From Lichenostomus cassidix (lineage: Eukaryota; Chordata; Aves; Passeriformes; Meliphagidae): DNA of 64,000 bases. Location: assembly GCA_008360975.2 (NCBI GenBank), contig CM039182.1:17394324-17458323 (forward strand), read 5' to 3'. The translations under genes were made by a program, and so were the position numbers. Positions 38,917-52,259 of the stretch are shown piece by piece. The notes below the pieces were generated by a model. It was not told the origin of the DNA. It made no database searches and saw nothing but the letters and a program-made list of their open reading frames with translations. The first letter of the stretch is position 1. Every line of letters starts with the position of its first letter.

Positions 38917-40040
38917 TTCATGTCAAGCTAATTCTGTGAGAAAGTTGTTCCTTGCTTCTCTGATACACATAAATTGAGCAAGAGCAGTTACATGACTGTC
39001 ACAGCCATAAGCCACTGACAAAGCTGTGGATAAAGATGTGATACTGCAGGGATCTCAAGTTACACTTCCCAGTCAGGATGACAATTTTACAGGGTGTCAT
39101 GCAGACCACAAAATGATTCAAATGAAGAAGAATTTTCAGTGTAATACAGCTTTTCAAAACCATGCTATGCACCTCACAAACTGCCATACTTCCAAAGGGT
39201 GGAGAGGCATCATATAGCCTGTCAGACCTCATGTTTCCAGGGAGCAATAAATAAGACACAAGTGAGCTCACCAACTGCTCTGTTTACTTAGGTGTCTCAC
39301 TCGCCTCCTTTCAGATCAAGCTGCAGGCTCTGGTCCGTCAAGATAGCTGTTGGGCTCATTTGTCTGCAGTGTCTACAACTCTGATCTCTCTAGCAATGCA
39401 AGCAAGCCAAACATAATGCTAAAATCACCTTTGTTATGCAATGAACTGAATTAATTTAGAACTGTAGAGTTTTAGAAAAAGCAAGTCTTAAAATAATAAA
39501 AAAGTCTTCAGACCTTTCTGATGCTGCCTAAGCCTCCTTGGCCCTGGGTCAGGACAGAGCTGAGCTTTGTCAGAGCTGTGCAGAGCCAGCCCTGCCACAG
39601 CAGCTCCCCTGCTCTGCCTGCTCCCTGCCTTCCACTACAGCCTTTCTGCCAACAGCACTGGGATTTGCAGTGCTATGAAGGTTTGTGGTTGCATTCAAAC
39701 TTGTCACTTGTTTAACCTGCTCATGAAAACAAGAGGAAGACAACTTTCCTCCAAATGACTGCTAGATCCCATCATTAATAAAGAATCTAGTTCTTAGTAG
39801 GATATCATCAGTAAAAACAAGGCTTGCTGTTAAGAAGAAGTGTTGCTATGTCCTCTTGAAAAGCAGCTGTCACTCTGTGACTCAGGGGCTTAAGATCCAA
39901 CATTGCTAGGACACATGGTGTGAAAAATGGCAATCACCACTGGGAGTGATGCATGCATGCAGCAAGGGAGAGGGAAGAGGCATTGGGATCAGAGGACAGT
40001 GATAGGTTGGCAGAAGGACAGGGAGAAGGGGCTGAGAGGG
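38917..40040. other. Non-coding DNA, no gene recognised
   Basis: No supported gene or element. A short purine-rich stretch (about 39960-40040) lies just before the LTR. Confidence 0.6.
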
Positions 40041-40632
40041 TGTTGTGGTTTAACACCAGCCAGCAACTAAGTCCCACGCAGCCATTCACTCACTCCTCCA
40101 CCAGCAGGATGTGGGAGAGAATCGGAAGAGTAAAAGTGAGAAAACTCGTGGGTTGAGATAAAGACAGTTTTATAGGAAAAGCAGAAGCCATACATGCAAG
40201 CAAAGCAAAACAGGGAATTAATTCACTGCTTTCCATGGGCAGGCAGGTGTTCAGCCATCTCCAGGAGAGCAGAGCCCCATTTAATGGTGACTTGGCAGGA
40301 CAAACTCCATCACTCCAAACATCCACCCCTTCTTCCTTCTTCCCCCCACTTTATATACTGAGCAAGATGTTCCATAGTATGCAATATCCCTTTGGTCATC
40401 TGGGGTCACCTGTCCCATCTGGGTCTCCTCCCAACTTCCCAAGCATCCCCAGCCCCTGGGGGCACCAGCGTGGCAGTATGAGAAGTACAAAAGGCCTTGA
40501 CACTGTGCAAGCACTACTCTCCAATAACAAATATCTCTATATTATCAACATTGTTTTCAGTACAAACCTAAAACATAGTCACTATTAGTCACTGTGAAGA
40601 AAATTAACTCTACACCAGCCAAAAGCAACACA
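40041..40632 (+). mobile_element. ERVL-like solo LTR (about 590 bp)
   Basis: Begins TGTTGTGGTTTAACACCAGC and ends at 'ccagccaaaagcaacaca'. Both ends resemble a widespread avian ERVL-type LTR family. The interior includes the family-typical 'gagaaaactcgtgggttgag' and 'gataaagacagttttatagg', and a TATA-like ttatata near 40351-40357. The left flank (GAGGG) and right flank (GACAG) match at only 3 of 5 positions, so the expected 5-bp target duplication is decayed or the edge is off by a few bases. No internal retroviral genes adjoin it. Family identification is from memory. Confidence 0.75.
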
Positions 40633-42695
40633 GACAGTAAGAGCAAAGTTAAAGGTAATGCAGAGGTGGGAATACAAACTGGTGGGACAGCAGCAGCCTT
40701 GCCTGGGACAATGGAGAGTGAAAGCCACATTTTTCGAATAGCCAGAGCAAAAAACCATTTTTTGCATGTGCATTGGGGCTGTATTTTGACCTTTAGAGTG
40801 TACACATTATTTTGAGAACAGTCAAATTCCCCCTAAACTTTCAGGGGATAAACGAAAAAACAAACAACCCAACACATCAACAGAACCAGGTTTGCATGTT
40901 CCACAGAAATATGACTGTAGAACATCCATTATTTTAAACCACCCTTCTGAGCTCTGAAGTTCTAGTGTAGGTGGGAGGTGACAATTCAGATCTTTGAGTC
41001 CCAAGAACTGGCAAAGCGGGCAAGTCATATTAGCTTGGGGCTGGAAAGCAGCTGTCGTTATGTAATTCACTCTCACCTCCACCACAACTGCTGAGAAGTG
41101 GTTTATGTTATTTACAACTGCTATAACATTTTCCTGCTTGTAGTCACCATAGCTTCCTATTAAAATGCCATTTGGTTATATATAGAAGTTTTATATGTAG
41201 TATAGTGTCTTTAACTCTCTCCTGGGGCTATATATGCCTCATATAATTGTTGCAGCTTGATATTGCAGGATTGTTGCATGGCAGCTATGTACAAAGGAAT
41301 ACCTTCAAACTAAATCTGTAGAGGTAAATCCCTAAAAACCGACCTATGCTCCCAAAGGGTTGACACTGAACCCTGTCAGAGTGCCCAGGACCCTGTGCAT
41401 GCACTGGGGAGAGAGCAAAACAGCCCTGGCACTCAGGATCTCACTCACCTCCTTCACAGATCTGCTTTTTCCTTCTAACAAGCACCATTCTGTGATGCTG
41501 CTGTCCCTGCTGAGCTCAACAGCATCTCTGCACAGCACTGTGCTCTGCAGGGCAAACATTCCCCAAAGGACTAGCACTGTAATTTTCTTTCTTCATCTCA
41601 CTGGGTAGTGTAGAAGGAAGACAAGTCAAAAAGGGCATTTCAAACATTGCACAGGTGATGACTGACCTTCCATATAGCTGTAGCTACTACATTCTCCCTT
41701 TCAAAGATTTTCTTTCTTTCAAGAATCTGTGTAAACAGACTCTGCATTTAATTCTTCATCTGCAATAACTAGAGGCAAGGGCTGATCTTTCAGGAAGGTG
41801 ACAAGGTTCAGAGTTTTGCTGGGATGAGCTTGCCCAGCAGCACAGCAGCAAAGAACTCAAATAAGCTCCATTCTCAATTATTTTTCCCCCAAAGAAATTA
41901 AATCTGGAAATTTACACCAAAGTACATAAGAACAGGAAATGTCACATTTTTATAACATCCTATTCACATATTACCCATTCAGAATTCCCTTACTGTTTAT
42001 CAAACTCTAACCCAGCTATAAACACTTACTTTAAAAGCCTATAAAGGTGAAATTAATACTGTTTTATAAACATACTTTTCACAGCTGTGTGCTTGAATCA
42101 GACCATAAAGGCTATGAAATTGAAAACCATACATAAATCATGTTTTATCAAATGAAAATTTGTAAAATATATTTTGGACTTGACTCCCAAGAAACAAGAT
42201 CTCTGGTCATATTTAATCTCTAGGTGGGAAAAGGAAATGTTTTGCAAAAACATATAAAGGACATATTTTATGCCAATGACACAAAGGCAAAGTTATAAGT
42301 GAGATGTAAAACCCACAGGTCAGGACAATGAAAAGCGAAGCTGCCTTGCCTGCTGCACTTTCATCTCAGAGACAGACACATCTCTTCCACTTTTGTTGGC
42401 ACATTTTTGTTGGCCCTCTCTTCAGCACGTTTAGCAAATGCTCCAGCATGCACTCAGTACAAGAACTATTTAACAAGAATAAGACTCTCTAAATAAGCCT
42501 GTCAATCTGAAACGGTTTTTTCCAAGTGTTAATCCTTTTAGTAGTGAGAGAACAGAAATCCATTCCTTCCCTTTTTGGTGTATATCCAAACATTTTTCCT
42601 ATTTATTTTATTATTTTCTTTCTCATCCACAATTCTTACAGATATCTGCATGCAAAAAAAAAATCGATACACAAGACCTGGACTCATCACAGCTT

Positions 42696-42730
<35 letters not shown>

Positions 42731-45700
42731 AAAATGTTCAGGTCAACACCAAATTTCAGGACTTTTTTTCTTGGTTTTAAGCCTTCATGGAACATTCCCT
42801 CCCATAAGGTGCTACTCTCCTTTCCTTTCTAGCTTTGATAGTATTCACTGACACCGGAAACAATTCCCACTATTTCTTCCCTATGCTATGGGAATAAACA
42901 CTCAAAATTTATGAGGGGATTAAATACATAATGGTGATAGTAAATAGACTGAAATTAATATACAAGCAGGAGACAAATCTGAATCCAGAATTTAATTTGG
43001 TAGAAAACCTATTGCATCCCACTGAAGATCTCCATGTGACCAAATGTCTGCAGCATTTTTGGAGCTGTATAATGCCTCACTGGCTAGTTATAAACTCCTT
43101 GTGATTTATTTATAGTTGACAGGGAAAAAAAAAAGTAAGTGTAACTGACTTGGCACAGATTTGTGTTTTTTTATCTGAGAACTTTTAAGTGTTCTGAGAC
43201 AGAACTGATTCCATGTTCCAGTGGTATACAATTTCTTTTTCCTCACACTTCATACTAGAGAGGAGTGATACAAGACACCAATGGGATATGCTGGAGCACA
43301 GGTTTCTCTACACAGAGACAATACCTGCCTGTTGTCTGCCTCCTCTATTGATATCAAGTGACCCACAGAGATATGATACAGCTGCCTGGCGAGAGCTTAA
43401 TCCAGAGAGCACTGAGATAAAGCTCAAAGGCTTGAGGAAGCACCAAAAGTCTTAGCAGAGATTAACTCAATCCCTTGACTGAAGTAGAGCATCTACTATT
43501 CCCTTTTTGGTCTCATGGGGTAGAAACCTAGTTGGCAGCAGATTTCCTGTAGATGTTACAGCTGAGGCCACTGCCAAGGTTCAAGTTATATAACCTGGTT
43601 CCTCACAAACACAGCCTATGCAGAGCAGCTTTCCTTGGGTTTTTGGTTGTAAAAGATTGTATTCTTTGGAGATTTTGTTTGCCATTTTCGTTTGGGGTTT
43701 TTATAGGTTTTGTTTGCTTGCAATTGTCACAATTTCAGTGTGACAATACAGTGTTTTGAAGAACATATGTAACACGGTCTCCGAACAGCCCCCTTTGCAA
43801 TAACACATTTGGTGAAGCTTTCCACAGTAATTATCCCTCTGCAAAAGCTTCTTTAATTTACCTGACAGAGCCCAGTGTTGTCTTATTTATCCATTTTGGA
43901 ACATGTTTGTCTCTGGCCAGAGCTAGAAAAGGAGAAGAATCTGATGACATAAATGCTATCAAATAACTGAATATTTACTGTTTGGTATAATTTTTGGCAA
44001 TTTCAGGTGTTACATAGCCTCTTCAGGGCAACTGCTGTAAAATATTAACTGAAAATGGAAATCTACTAGGAATCACATTCACGTGAATGGTTCACATGAA
44101 TTATCATGAGTATATCCAAAAGGACAGCTGCCTAATTGACAAAACATCCATAAATATTTACTTCCTGATAAGTAAGATAACATGCATGCAAAAAAATCTT
44201 AAAATTAAAAGCAAAATAAATAAATGGAGATTAGGTTTTCAGATATCTGCAACACATGTGCTGTCATAATGCTGCAGCCCATCCAAGTCCCAGTGGGACT
44301 GCAGCTTTGCTGAGCCAAATCCTCTACAGTATAACAGGTAGATTTTTAGCCAACTGTTTTTTCACCATTTTTATGGGTATAAATCTAAAGTAAAAAAACT
44401 TATTCTGCATGTATTCATATTACCAGTTCAGGAAGAACACAGGCCACATGCACAAACATTCCTTACCTAAAGCCAAACTTCCCTTTCACTGGATATTAGA
44501 ATGGTGGGAGATAAATGGGAAAAAAAAAAGGCAGTTACTTCTAAAAGCAAAACATTATTCTCTTTTTAATCTACCAGTAGAAGTCTCTTGTTTCTCCATC
44601 CTGAGTGTAGCAAAAATGTAACTTGCTGTGAGATAACATTATTACTTTATTAAGAAATGATAAATGCAAGTGCATTAAAGCTTTTACATCAGCAGTCACA
44701 ATGCTGACATAATAAGCTGACATAACCACCTTTCAGAGCAAAATAAGTCCTTTCAAAACCACTTCATTTTGGGCACCACCTTTCCCTCGATTATACATAA
44801 ACAGCAAAACAGCTGTCAACTCCTAAACTCATTCAAATGTCCTTTTAATTAGCTGTTGGTTTATAGCATAACTACTTTCTAAGGTTAATCCTGAATAGGT
44901 ATATGTTTGACAATCAAAAAAAAACAACCATGAAAAGAAATTTAAAGATTGCAGGTAGAGTTTGCAGAAGTAATAGGAATTCTGTTAGTAATTAATGACA
45001 CAATAATTTTATCATTGCTCCTACCTTAAACCACAAAAGGCAAGGTCAGTCCCTGTGAGAAACCTAATCCAATGGAGCTGAAGTTTGTCAGGAAAGCAAA
45101 CAAATCATATAAATACGTTAGTTAACTGCTTGATTGCTTAGTCATATCTCAATCCTTAAGTCATATGCAAGACAAGGAATTTAGATATAAAACATACTGG
45201 CTTGTTTATTTACAAAGGGAGTACATTTTGACCACAGGCTCTCCCTAAAAATTATCAACAGAAGCTCAGTTGGAGTTCCAACGATTGTGTTATTTCTAAA
45301 AGCAGACATCAAAACTTGAGTATAGCATCAGCAATGGGAGGAAATATTGCACTTAGTGGTATTGGGTTAAATTGACAGAGTTTACCAAATTCCAAATCCC
45401 ACCTAGAAATCTGAAATCACTACTTTTTTGCCCAGATATGTTGGTTAGTTAAACAGCTGGGAATTGAAGTTTTATGGTCAGCAAAAATGGAAGTTTTGTG
45501 TGGGAAAAATGCTGGATCCATCTACCTGTGAAAATAATACAGTTTTGCTAATGTGATTATGGATTTATTTAATAATTTTTAAAGAAAAGTATTTCAGTGT
45601 ATTTCAGCATTATTTGAGTCTCAAAAATCTGTTAACATGCTTTATGCAATTTTTAAAATTACACTGATCTTTGCAAACCATTTAGATGTTCAACCATACT

Positions 45701-48700
45701 TTAAGTCTTTGAAATTCAGTAATGGAAGTTCACAGGCAAGAAAAATACCATGTTTTTGTCTGTGAAATCCTTTCCATTTTTTAATGGGTGTTGCATCCTT
45801 CCCTTCATCTGCAGCCCCCAAAACCTGGCAGTACAAGAGCTCCACAACTTGACCCCAAGGAGCAGCAGCAGTGACCCTGAAGCTGTCACCAGGCCAGCAG
45901 CACCACTGCCCATCACAGCCAGTCAGGCTCTCCCTGCTGAGCATGTGGGTGAGCAAGGGAGATGAAAGGACAGAAGGGACCTGGGCCCCTTCACCACCAG
46001 ATCCCAGGTCCAACTTTCCTCCTGAAATTGTCATCTTCTCTGTACACACCACTCTGTACGCAGCTTAACTGTGCTACAGTGCTCAAGGTTCAAACACTAT
46101 GAACCATGCCTCGTCAGAAGAACACAACAGTCAGTTTTCTACAACTTCCAGTAAAATCTCTATGAAATAAAAAAAGGATTAAAAGGATAATGGTTTAAAA
46201 TGCACACTAAAAATGTAGGAAAGCCATTTTTTAAGATCACACAAGAAAGATGAGTTCTATTCACAAGCGTGTATGTGCATCATGCTCTTACAATTGCACA
46301 CTCACCTTTTCTCCAGAGAAACACACTGATACTACTCAGCAATTAAGACAAATGTATGAGAAGATGGAATAATAACCACTCATGCAACATAAACCTGGAA
46401 CTTGACATTGGTTTCTTTCCATTGATTTGCAGTCTGAATACCGTGTATGGATTTTCTTGTATAAACAGATTTTAAAAACTAATTCCAGAAAAAAGTGGCT
46501 GAAGTACAATATATTACTGCACTGCTGTATCTTTTTATCCATTAATACTATAAACTTGCTTATAAAAAAGACAGATTATAAATTAAAACTGAACAGAAAA
46601 TATGAAAGCCACTCTATTTTTTTCAACTAAAACACACATGTACATGTTATAAATCAGCCTGTATATTAGTAAAAAGTTCAAAGTTTAAATTTTTCTGCTT
46701 CTTTTAAAAAGTTCTGGTGACTACACAATTGCATTTGGCAGAGCTGATGTCCTTTCAAACAGTTACTCACCATCTCAGTGGATGCTGCATATTTTCACAC
46801 AACCATGCCATTCCAAAATGGGACAATCTTTTCAACACTGAGGCTGAGGAGTGTTTTTCATTTCACACCATTTTGCACCAACATCCTAGGAACACTTATC
46901 ACTGCATATCAATAAACTGTTATATAAATATAACAGAGTATAAGCAAATTAAAAGCAAAAACCAATTATTGCCAGGTACTTGTCTCTGTTGTGAGATATC
47001 TGTCATCATTTTCTGCTTGGATTCAGAAGCTGTGCATGAGCACACTGACAGATCACTGAACTAAAATTGAAATTTCATCCTCAAAAATCCTATCAAATAA
47101 TTCTGGCATCATGAAAGCAAAAGCAGGAGAAGAAATACTTGTATTCAGGTGATTTTGTACATTTATAAGGAGTACTGAAATGCACCTTTATTTACAAGTG
47201 GCATTAATGTAACTGATTTATCTTGCACACATGTAATGTACCAGCCAAATAGAACAGGACAGATAAAACCCAGTAGCTGGCCTTAGACTTCTATGTGTCT
47301 TAAGAAAGTTGCTAAGCACAAAGTGTCATCCCCTGAACTTTCTGAAGAGTGAGCCATTGACTGAGATGAAAAACAATGATATTTTCATAAATCTTCCCCT
47401 TCCTACTTGCCCACCACCCTTATTTTGGGATTCATTCATTGCAAACCAATTCAGTTCTTGCAAACCTTGCTTTAGAGTCAGTTCAACACACATGAAAATT
47501 CTAACACATCCATTGCACATATAGTGACAGAATGTCATAGTCTTGGCAACATAAAGAACTCTTGAAATGAAGCATCCAACATGTCAACTAATTCACAGTT
47601 GTGTTATAAAATACAAGCAAAGATGGCATCACAAAGTTTATGCTCCCTCAGACTGAATTTCCCATTTACTCAGTTTACAATTAAAGCATTTTCTACCTGA
47701 CTTATAGAGCCATACAAGTGCATATTGAAAATCAAGCTCTTCTTCTGACTTACTGTCAACAATAAAAAGTCTGTTGACCAAAGTCCCCAGACTGGTCTAA
47801 GGATTAGCTGAGTTATGCAAGTGATTAGCCAAGGTTAAAATAATCAGGCACTGAAATTATGAGCCAGAACAATATTTGTCCTTCTAATGTGACTGGAATT
47901 GTTGAACAGAGGACAGTAAGGGAAAAGTTGCATCTACCTCTGCTTTTGCTGGGAGCAAGTGACAATGTTACAAGCAGTTTTGTAAAGCTGTGTGCATATT
48001 AGGATCACTACTTCCATAAAACTGCTCCATGAAACTGCCTCTACTCCTGTTCCAGCAAGACAACACCAGCTTGCATTTGAACCCAGTGTCTCAGCTGAAC
48101 TTTAAACACCACAGTGATTTTTTAAAAAAATCACTTTCCATGTGCCCAAAATATCTGAAATGCCATTTTTGTAATTTCCTTTTAGACGCAGTATGTAATG
48201 CAAGCTGCAAAAACAAATGCCTTGTTACGTGCTTCAGTAATACAGCCCCAATGTCTTTGCAAACTAGTTCAACAAGTAACCTCGTTTTTTCAAATTCCTT
48301 CAAGTTATCTGCATGCCCCTGTGACTCATGCAATAGATAAATTGCTGAGGAGCTCTGTGGGAAGCCATCCCAGGGTACTGCACTGCTCATTTTTAACACC
48401 ACTTTTTCCATTTGTGATATTTTAGTATCATTTTTATCACATAGAGTGAACACCATGCAGTACCAATCCTTTTCACTTAGCTTACTGAGCATTTCTAAGG
48501 TTTGTGCTGCAAAACACAGAATTTGTGATCACAATTCATGATACAGCTGAAAATGGTAATTTCAGAAGACCTAAAAGAAACGCTTGGAGTTTTTTTGAAA
48601 GTTTGGGATATTCACAACTTCAAATGAGTTAATCATATCCAACCCAAAACCTAAGCAGCCTAGATAAAATTTTTTAATCAGTGAACATATCACTGATATT

Positions 48701-49749
48701 TACTGATGCTGTATTAATATTTTCATGTTTAAGTGTCATGTGAGTTGTCATTTTCCCCATAAACTACCTCTGATCCTTATGAACACATCCATGACTGCAT
48801 CTTTGCCTTGCTCTCACCTCAAAACTCAGCTTTCCAAAGATTCAGTGGTTAAGCAGTAGTGGACTGGAAAGACGGTTTTTTCCACCATTGTTTGCACTTT
48901 AAAGGAAAGCACAACTGTGCATAAAGAAAACGGGCAAAAATATTGTATTTACCAATATCTTGAAAATAATGTATCACTTAAAACTACCCTTTGTAACACA
49001 TAAACCAGTAACAAATAGGCACAAAATCAGTCCTGCAGCTCATCACATATGCTCAATTAAGACTGATGCATTTCAACTATTTAGTTACTTTTTAATCTAC
49101 TTTTAACCAGTACTATTCTGTTGTTTAAGGATGGGGCCTTCTACTGTTTTGAGGTCAGGGACTGATTTGTAAACACACAGGCACATTTGTAAACACGTTT
49201 TAACAACTTGCAAGGCATTTCCATCTTGAGAGGGGAGTAAAAAGCTGCATCTCCTTATGACATTACTTCTATTAGAGTAACAAGAGGGTGCCAAGGTCTC
49301 ATTAATGACAGGACCAATCTCAAGCAAGTTTGGGACTAGCTGCAGAATGGAGGTTCCCAAAGACAGTGCCCAAGCCCAAGTGTGCACAGTGCAGCAGAGA
49401 GCTGGCTCATCACCAACCCTGGCGTCACCAGCTCATGTCCCATGCTTGAGGACTCTTCTTCTAAAGCGTATTAATATACAAAATTGTTTCTCATTTGCAA
49501 ACAGTATACTAAGACCTCTTGCTGTAAAAAAAAAATTACAGATATTCTATGGTCTGTAAATGCTTGCATTTCTTTCTCTCACATACTGACAGGCACCAGA
49601 ATTATCAGAGGTGCACATTTGTAAAGTACTGTGCCCCTCCTTCCCACCTCTTAATAAGGGAGACTAAGGCAGAGAAGCTAAATAAGAGGTCCTGTGAACC
49701 CACCCACAATTCTTCCCCCCACCAGGAATGCACAGGGCAGAAAAAAAAG
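40633..49749. other. Non-coding DNA 3' of OTUD1, no gene recognised
   Basis: About 9 kb of AT-rich sequence with only short ORFs. It includes a 31-base poly(A) run at 42697-42727 and a palindromic 'attcacgtgaat' near 44078-44089. Nothing resembles an exon or structural RNA. Confidence 0.6.
42697..42727. repeat. Poly(A) run (31 bases)
   Basis: Uninterrupted A31 on the plus strand. No retrocopied gene or LINE body is recognisable upstream and no flanking duplication was found, so I list it as a simple repeat. Confidence 0.9.
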
Positions 49750-49751
49750 AG

Positions 49752-50963
49752 CACAAGTAAAATTATATTCTTTATTCATTCCATTTTAGCTGTGAATATT
49801 CCTATTATACAAATACAGTATAAATCCAAAATCACAATATATTACAAAATAAAAAAGTACAAACTGCATTACTTAATAAATATATCTAACAAGTTAACCA
49901 GAAAGTAGAAGAGACAGAATTCAGATTGGAAACACTTAAATGTTTGACCCAGCAAACCATACAAACCTCAATTTAAGGGTTTTCTTCTTTTAAACCATAA
50001 TGCAGAATACCATTCCTGATTTCTTGATTAGAAAATGTAGTGAATAAAATGTTGTGATCAGATAATGATTTGTTGGTGAAACACCAGTGCCAAAAAAGAA
50101 GCAGGGCTTATACAAAAGACACCATAACCCCAGAAACAGAACACAAACACTGAGGTGCAGCCAAGGCAATTACTGCCAAAGCAGGAGACTATTATCTAGT
50201 CACAACATTCTATTGCAAGTTAATGTTCTGTTATTACAGATAAATAATATAAATGGAGCAGAGGGTGAGCCAACCAGGCAACAAGAGGCCAGTTTACTCA
50301 AAACAGTAATTAAATACAGAAGAGTCAATTGCTCCCTGTACTGTTCACGTGTAGCTGCATTCCAACTGGCTCAAAAGGACCTGTTCCGTGCTCCAGGCAG
50401 AAAAAGCAACTGTTCCTAAAAGCAATCTGTTCTCACTTTGCTGCACTTTTACAAAAGCCATTCTTTTAATTTTGCAAGAAAATACCCACAATATTTTCAT
50501 CCTTTGGGGGGGTCAGTTTGACATCAACTTCATTTGGTAAAAATATAAGGTTTATGGGTAAAAAACACAGCAAAAAATAGCTGTTACATCATAAGCCTTA
50601 TTTACAAAAACTGTTTACAAACGTTTTTGGCTGTACAGCTGAAAGCCAGATACTAATGTAAGATGTAGAAGATGGAGGTAACAGTTTAAAAAGTGTGCAA
50701 AAAATACATTCTTATAGAAAATAGACAGTGGGGAGGGGAGACACAAACATACACAGAGAAATCTCCTTGCAAATAACCCGAGGCTAAGTTTTTACAACAG
50801 AATATTACAAATACGTCTGTATTTATCCCCCACAGCCTACAGTCCTTCTCAGTCTGGGGTGCTGCTGCTTCATTAAGGATTAAGGCATCACCATCACAGC
50901 CAGCACACCTTCTCTCTGTCTCAGTCCCTGCAGCAAAGCTCCCAGCCTGCGGCCCAGGCGCTC
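49752..50963 (-). other. OTUD1: Probable 3' untranslated region of OTUD1
   Basis: About 1.2 kb between the OTUD1 stop codon and the first canonical polyadenylation signal on the minus strand. The sequence is AT-rich, in sharp contrast to the GC-rich coding region. On the minus strand it holds at least six ATTTA pentamers (for example around 50240-50252 and 50310), consistent with an unstable, inducible mRNA. The extent is inferred from the poly(A) signal. There is no transcript evidence. Confidence 0.65.
49771..49776 (-). terminator. OTUD1: Polyadenylation signal AATAAA for OTUD1
   Basis: On the minus strand AATAAA is followed within 20-40 bases by a GT/T-rich run (about 49756-49738). That is the usual arrangement of cleavage signal and downstream element, and places the mRNA end at about 49752-49757. 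Confidence 0.7.
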
Positions 50964-52259
50964 TCATGAGCAGGCGTTCTGCTCAATGTACATCTTGGAC
51001 AAGGACACTGCCATGGACTTGGCCAGCTCTTCATCCCGCCTGCGCTGTACCTGAGTCTGTCTGCACCACGCCTCGTACTCTGGGTTGGGGCACACGCGGT
51101 CCAGCACAGCATCGTAGTGCCCATTGCTAAGCCAGCTCAGCCAGATACTGGGCCGTGTCGGGTCCTCGGGCCCCAGGTAGTGAACCATGGTGGAAACGGT
51201 GGGGCTCTCGGGCCGGCCGCCCGTGGTGAGGTGGATGTTCACGTTCAGCATCTGCCCCATGGCCAGCAGCTCCGGGTAGCCGGCCCAGGCCCCGTCCTGG
51301 GCGGCGCCGATGAGGAACTCTCCCACGTCGCCCTCGATGATGGGGTTGAAGTGGTCCAGGTGGTCGGCGATGTAGTGCACGGTCTGCTCGCGGAGCTCGC
51401 CGTGCAGCCGCTGGTCCCCGTACACCGCCTTGCAGACGGCGCGGTACAGGCAGTTCCCGTCGGGGATGATGTGGAAGCGGAACCGGCCCTTCTGCCGCAG
51501 GTACTTGTCCTGCTTCTCCACCTCGGCCAGGTACAGCGCCAGCTTCTCGCTGCGCTCCGCTCTGCCGCCGGGCCCCCGCCGCACGTCGGGCCCCGCCGCC
51601 TCCTCCTCCTCCTCGCCGGGCGCGGGGCCGCCGGGCTGCGCGGGACCGCCGCTCCGCTCCGCGGGGCCGCAGCCGGGAGCCAGCCCGGGCTGGGCGCCGG
51701 CGGCCGCCGCCTGCAGCGCCTGGCAGTGCTCGCTGAGCCGCAGGCTGCGGTTGCTGGGCTCCTCGGCGGTGGCCTCGCCGTCGCCCCCGGCCTGCCGCAC
51801 GCTCTCCAGGATGCCCTCCAGCCAGGCGCGGCTGCGCGGCGAGCCCGGCACCAGCTCTGCGGCGGCCTCGGCGCGCTGCACGATGCGGATGGGCACGATC
51901 CGCTCCAGCGGCCGCCGGCGGCTGACGGTGACCTGCGCGCAGGAGCTGAACTGCGGGCCGCCCGCCGGCCGCCCGGCCGGGCCCGCCGCGGGGCCGCTCG
52001 GCATCACCTCCAGACACGACGAGAAGGCGGGCATGGCGGCGGCGCTGCTGCTGCCCCCCGCGGGAACGAAGCTGTCCTTGCCGGAGCTCTCGGCGGCCGC
52101 GCTAGGGCCCGCGGCGTCGGCGGCGCTCGGTGCCTCCCCGGAGGAGGGTCCCGGCGACAAGGAGACCTTGAAGACGGCGGCGGAGCTCGGCGAGGCCGCG
52201 GCGGCTGCTGCGGTCGCGGCCGCGGGGTAGTGGGTGATCACGGAGCTGTAGAGCTGCAT
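50964..52259 (-). CDS. OTUD1: OTU-domain deubiquitinase 1 (single exon, complete)
   Basis: An intronless 431-residue frame encodes OTUD1, a cysteine protease that removes ubiquitin, with K63-linked chains preferred in the human enzyme. Mammalian work links it to innate signalling, KEAP1/NRF2, SMAD7, YAP and p53. Residues 1-235 are low complexity, with an Ala tract at 13-22, many Gly/Pro and Glu216-220. They are poorly conserved apart from the MQLYSSV start, the MPAFSSC block (76-82) and the RLSEH.QAL block near 174-182. The OTU domain spans about 237-390. It contains catalytic Cys270 in PDGNCLYRAV and His381 in SNGHYDAV, preceded by EKLALYLAEVEKQDKYLRQ. A ubiquitin-interacting motif follows at about 407-426 (RDEELAKSMAVSLSKMYIEQ), ending NACS. 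Human OTUD1 has 481 residues with Cys320. The 50-residue deficit lies wholly in the N-terminal region. Start: Met1 has A at -3 and matches the family N-terminus. Partial human sequence was compared from memory. Confidence 0.97.
   Translation of the reverse strand: MQLYSSVITHYPAAATAAAAAASPSSAAVFKVSLSPGPSSGEAPSAADAAGPSAAAESSGKDSFVPAGGSSSAAAMPAFSSCLEVMPSGPAAGPAGRPAGGPQFSSCAQVTVSRRRPLERIVPIRIVQRAEAAAELVPGSPRSRAWLEGILESVRQAGGDGEATAEEPSNRSLRLSEHCQALQAAAAGAQPGLAPGCGPAERSGGPAQPGGPAPGEEEEEAAGPDVRRGPGGRAERSEKLALYLAEVEKQDKYLRQKGRFRFHIIPDGNCLYRAVCKAVYGDQRLHGELREQTVHYIADHLDHFNPIIEGDVGEFLIGAAQDGAWAGYPELLAMGQMLNVNIHLTTGGRPESPTVSTMVHYLGPEDPTRPSIWLSWLSNGHYDAVLDRVCPNPEYEAWCRQTQVQRRRDEELAKSMAVSLSKMYIEQNACS

Noticed and set aside
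42640..42730. Poly(A) run as the tail of a processed pseudogene
   Set aside because: No gene-like body upstream, no polyadenylation signal at the right distance and no flanking target duplication.
51127..52017. 296-codon minus-strand ORF overlapping OTUD1 in another frame
   Set aside because: It is a frame-shifted shadow of OTUD1 in the CpG island, Arg/Gly-rich with no known fold.
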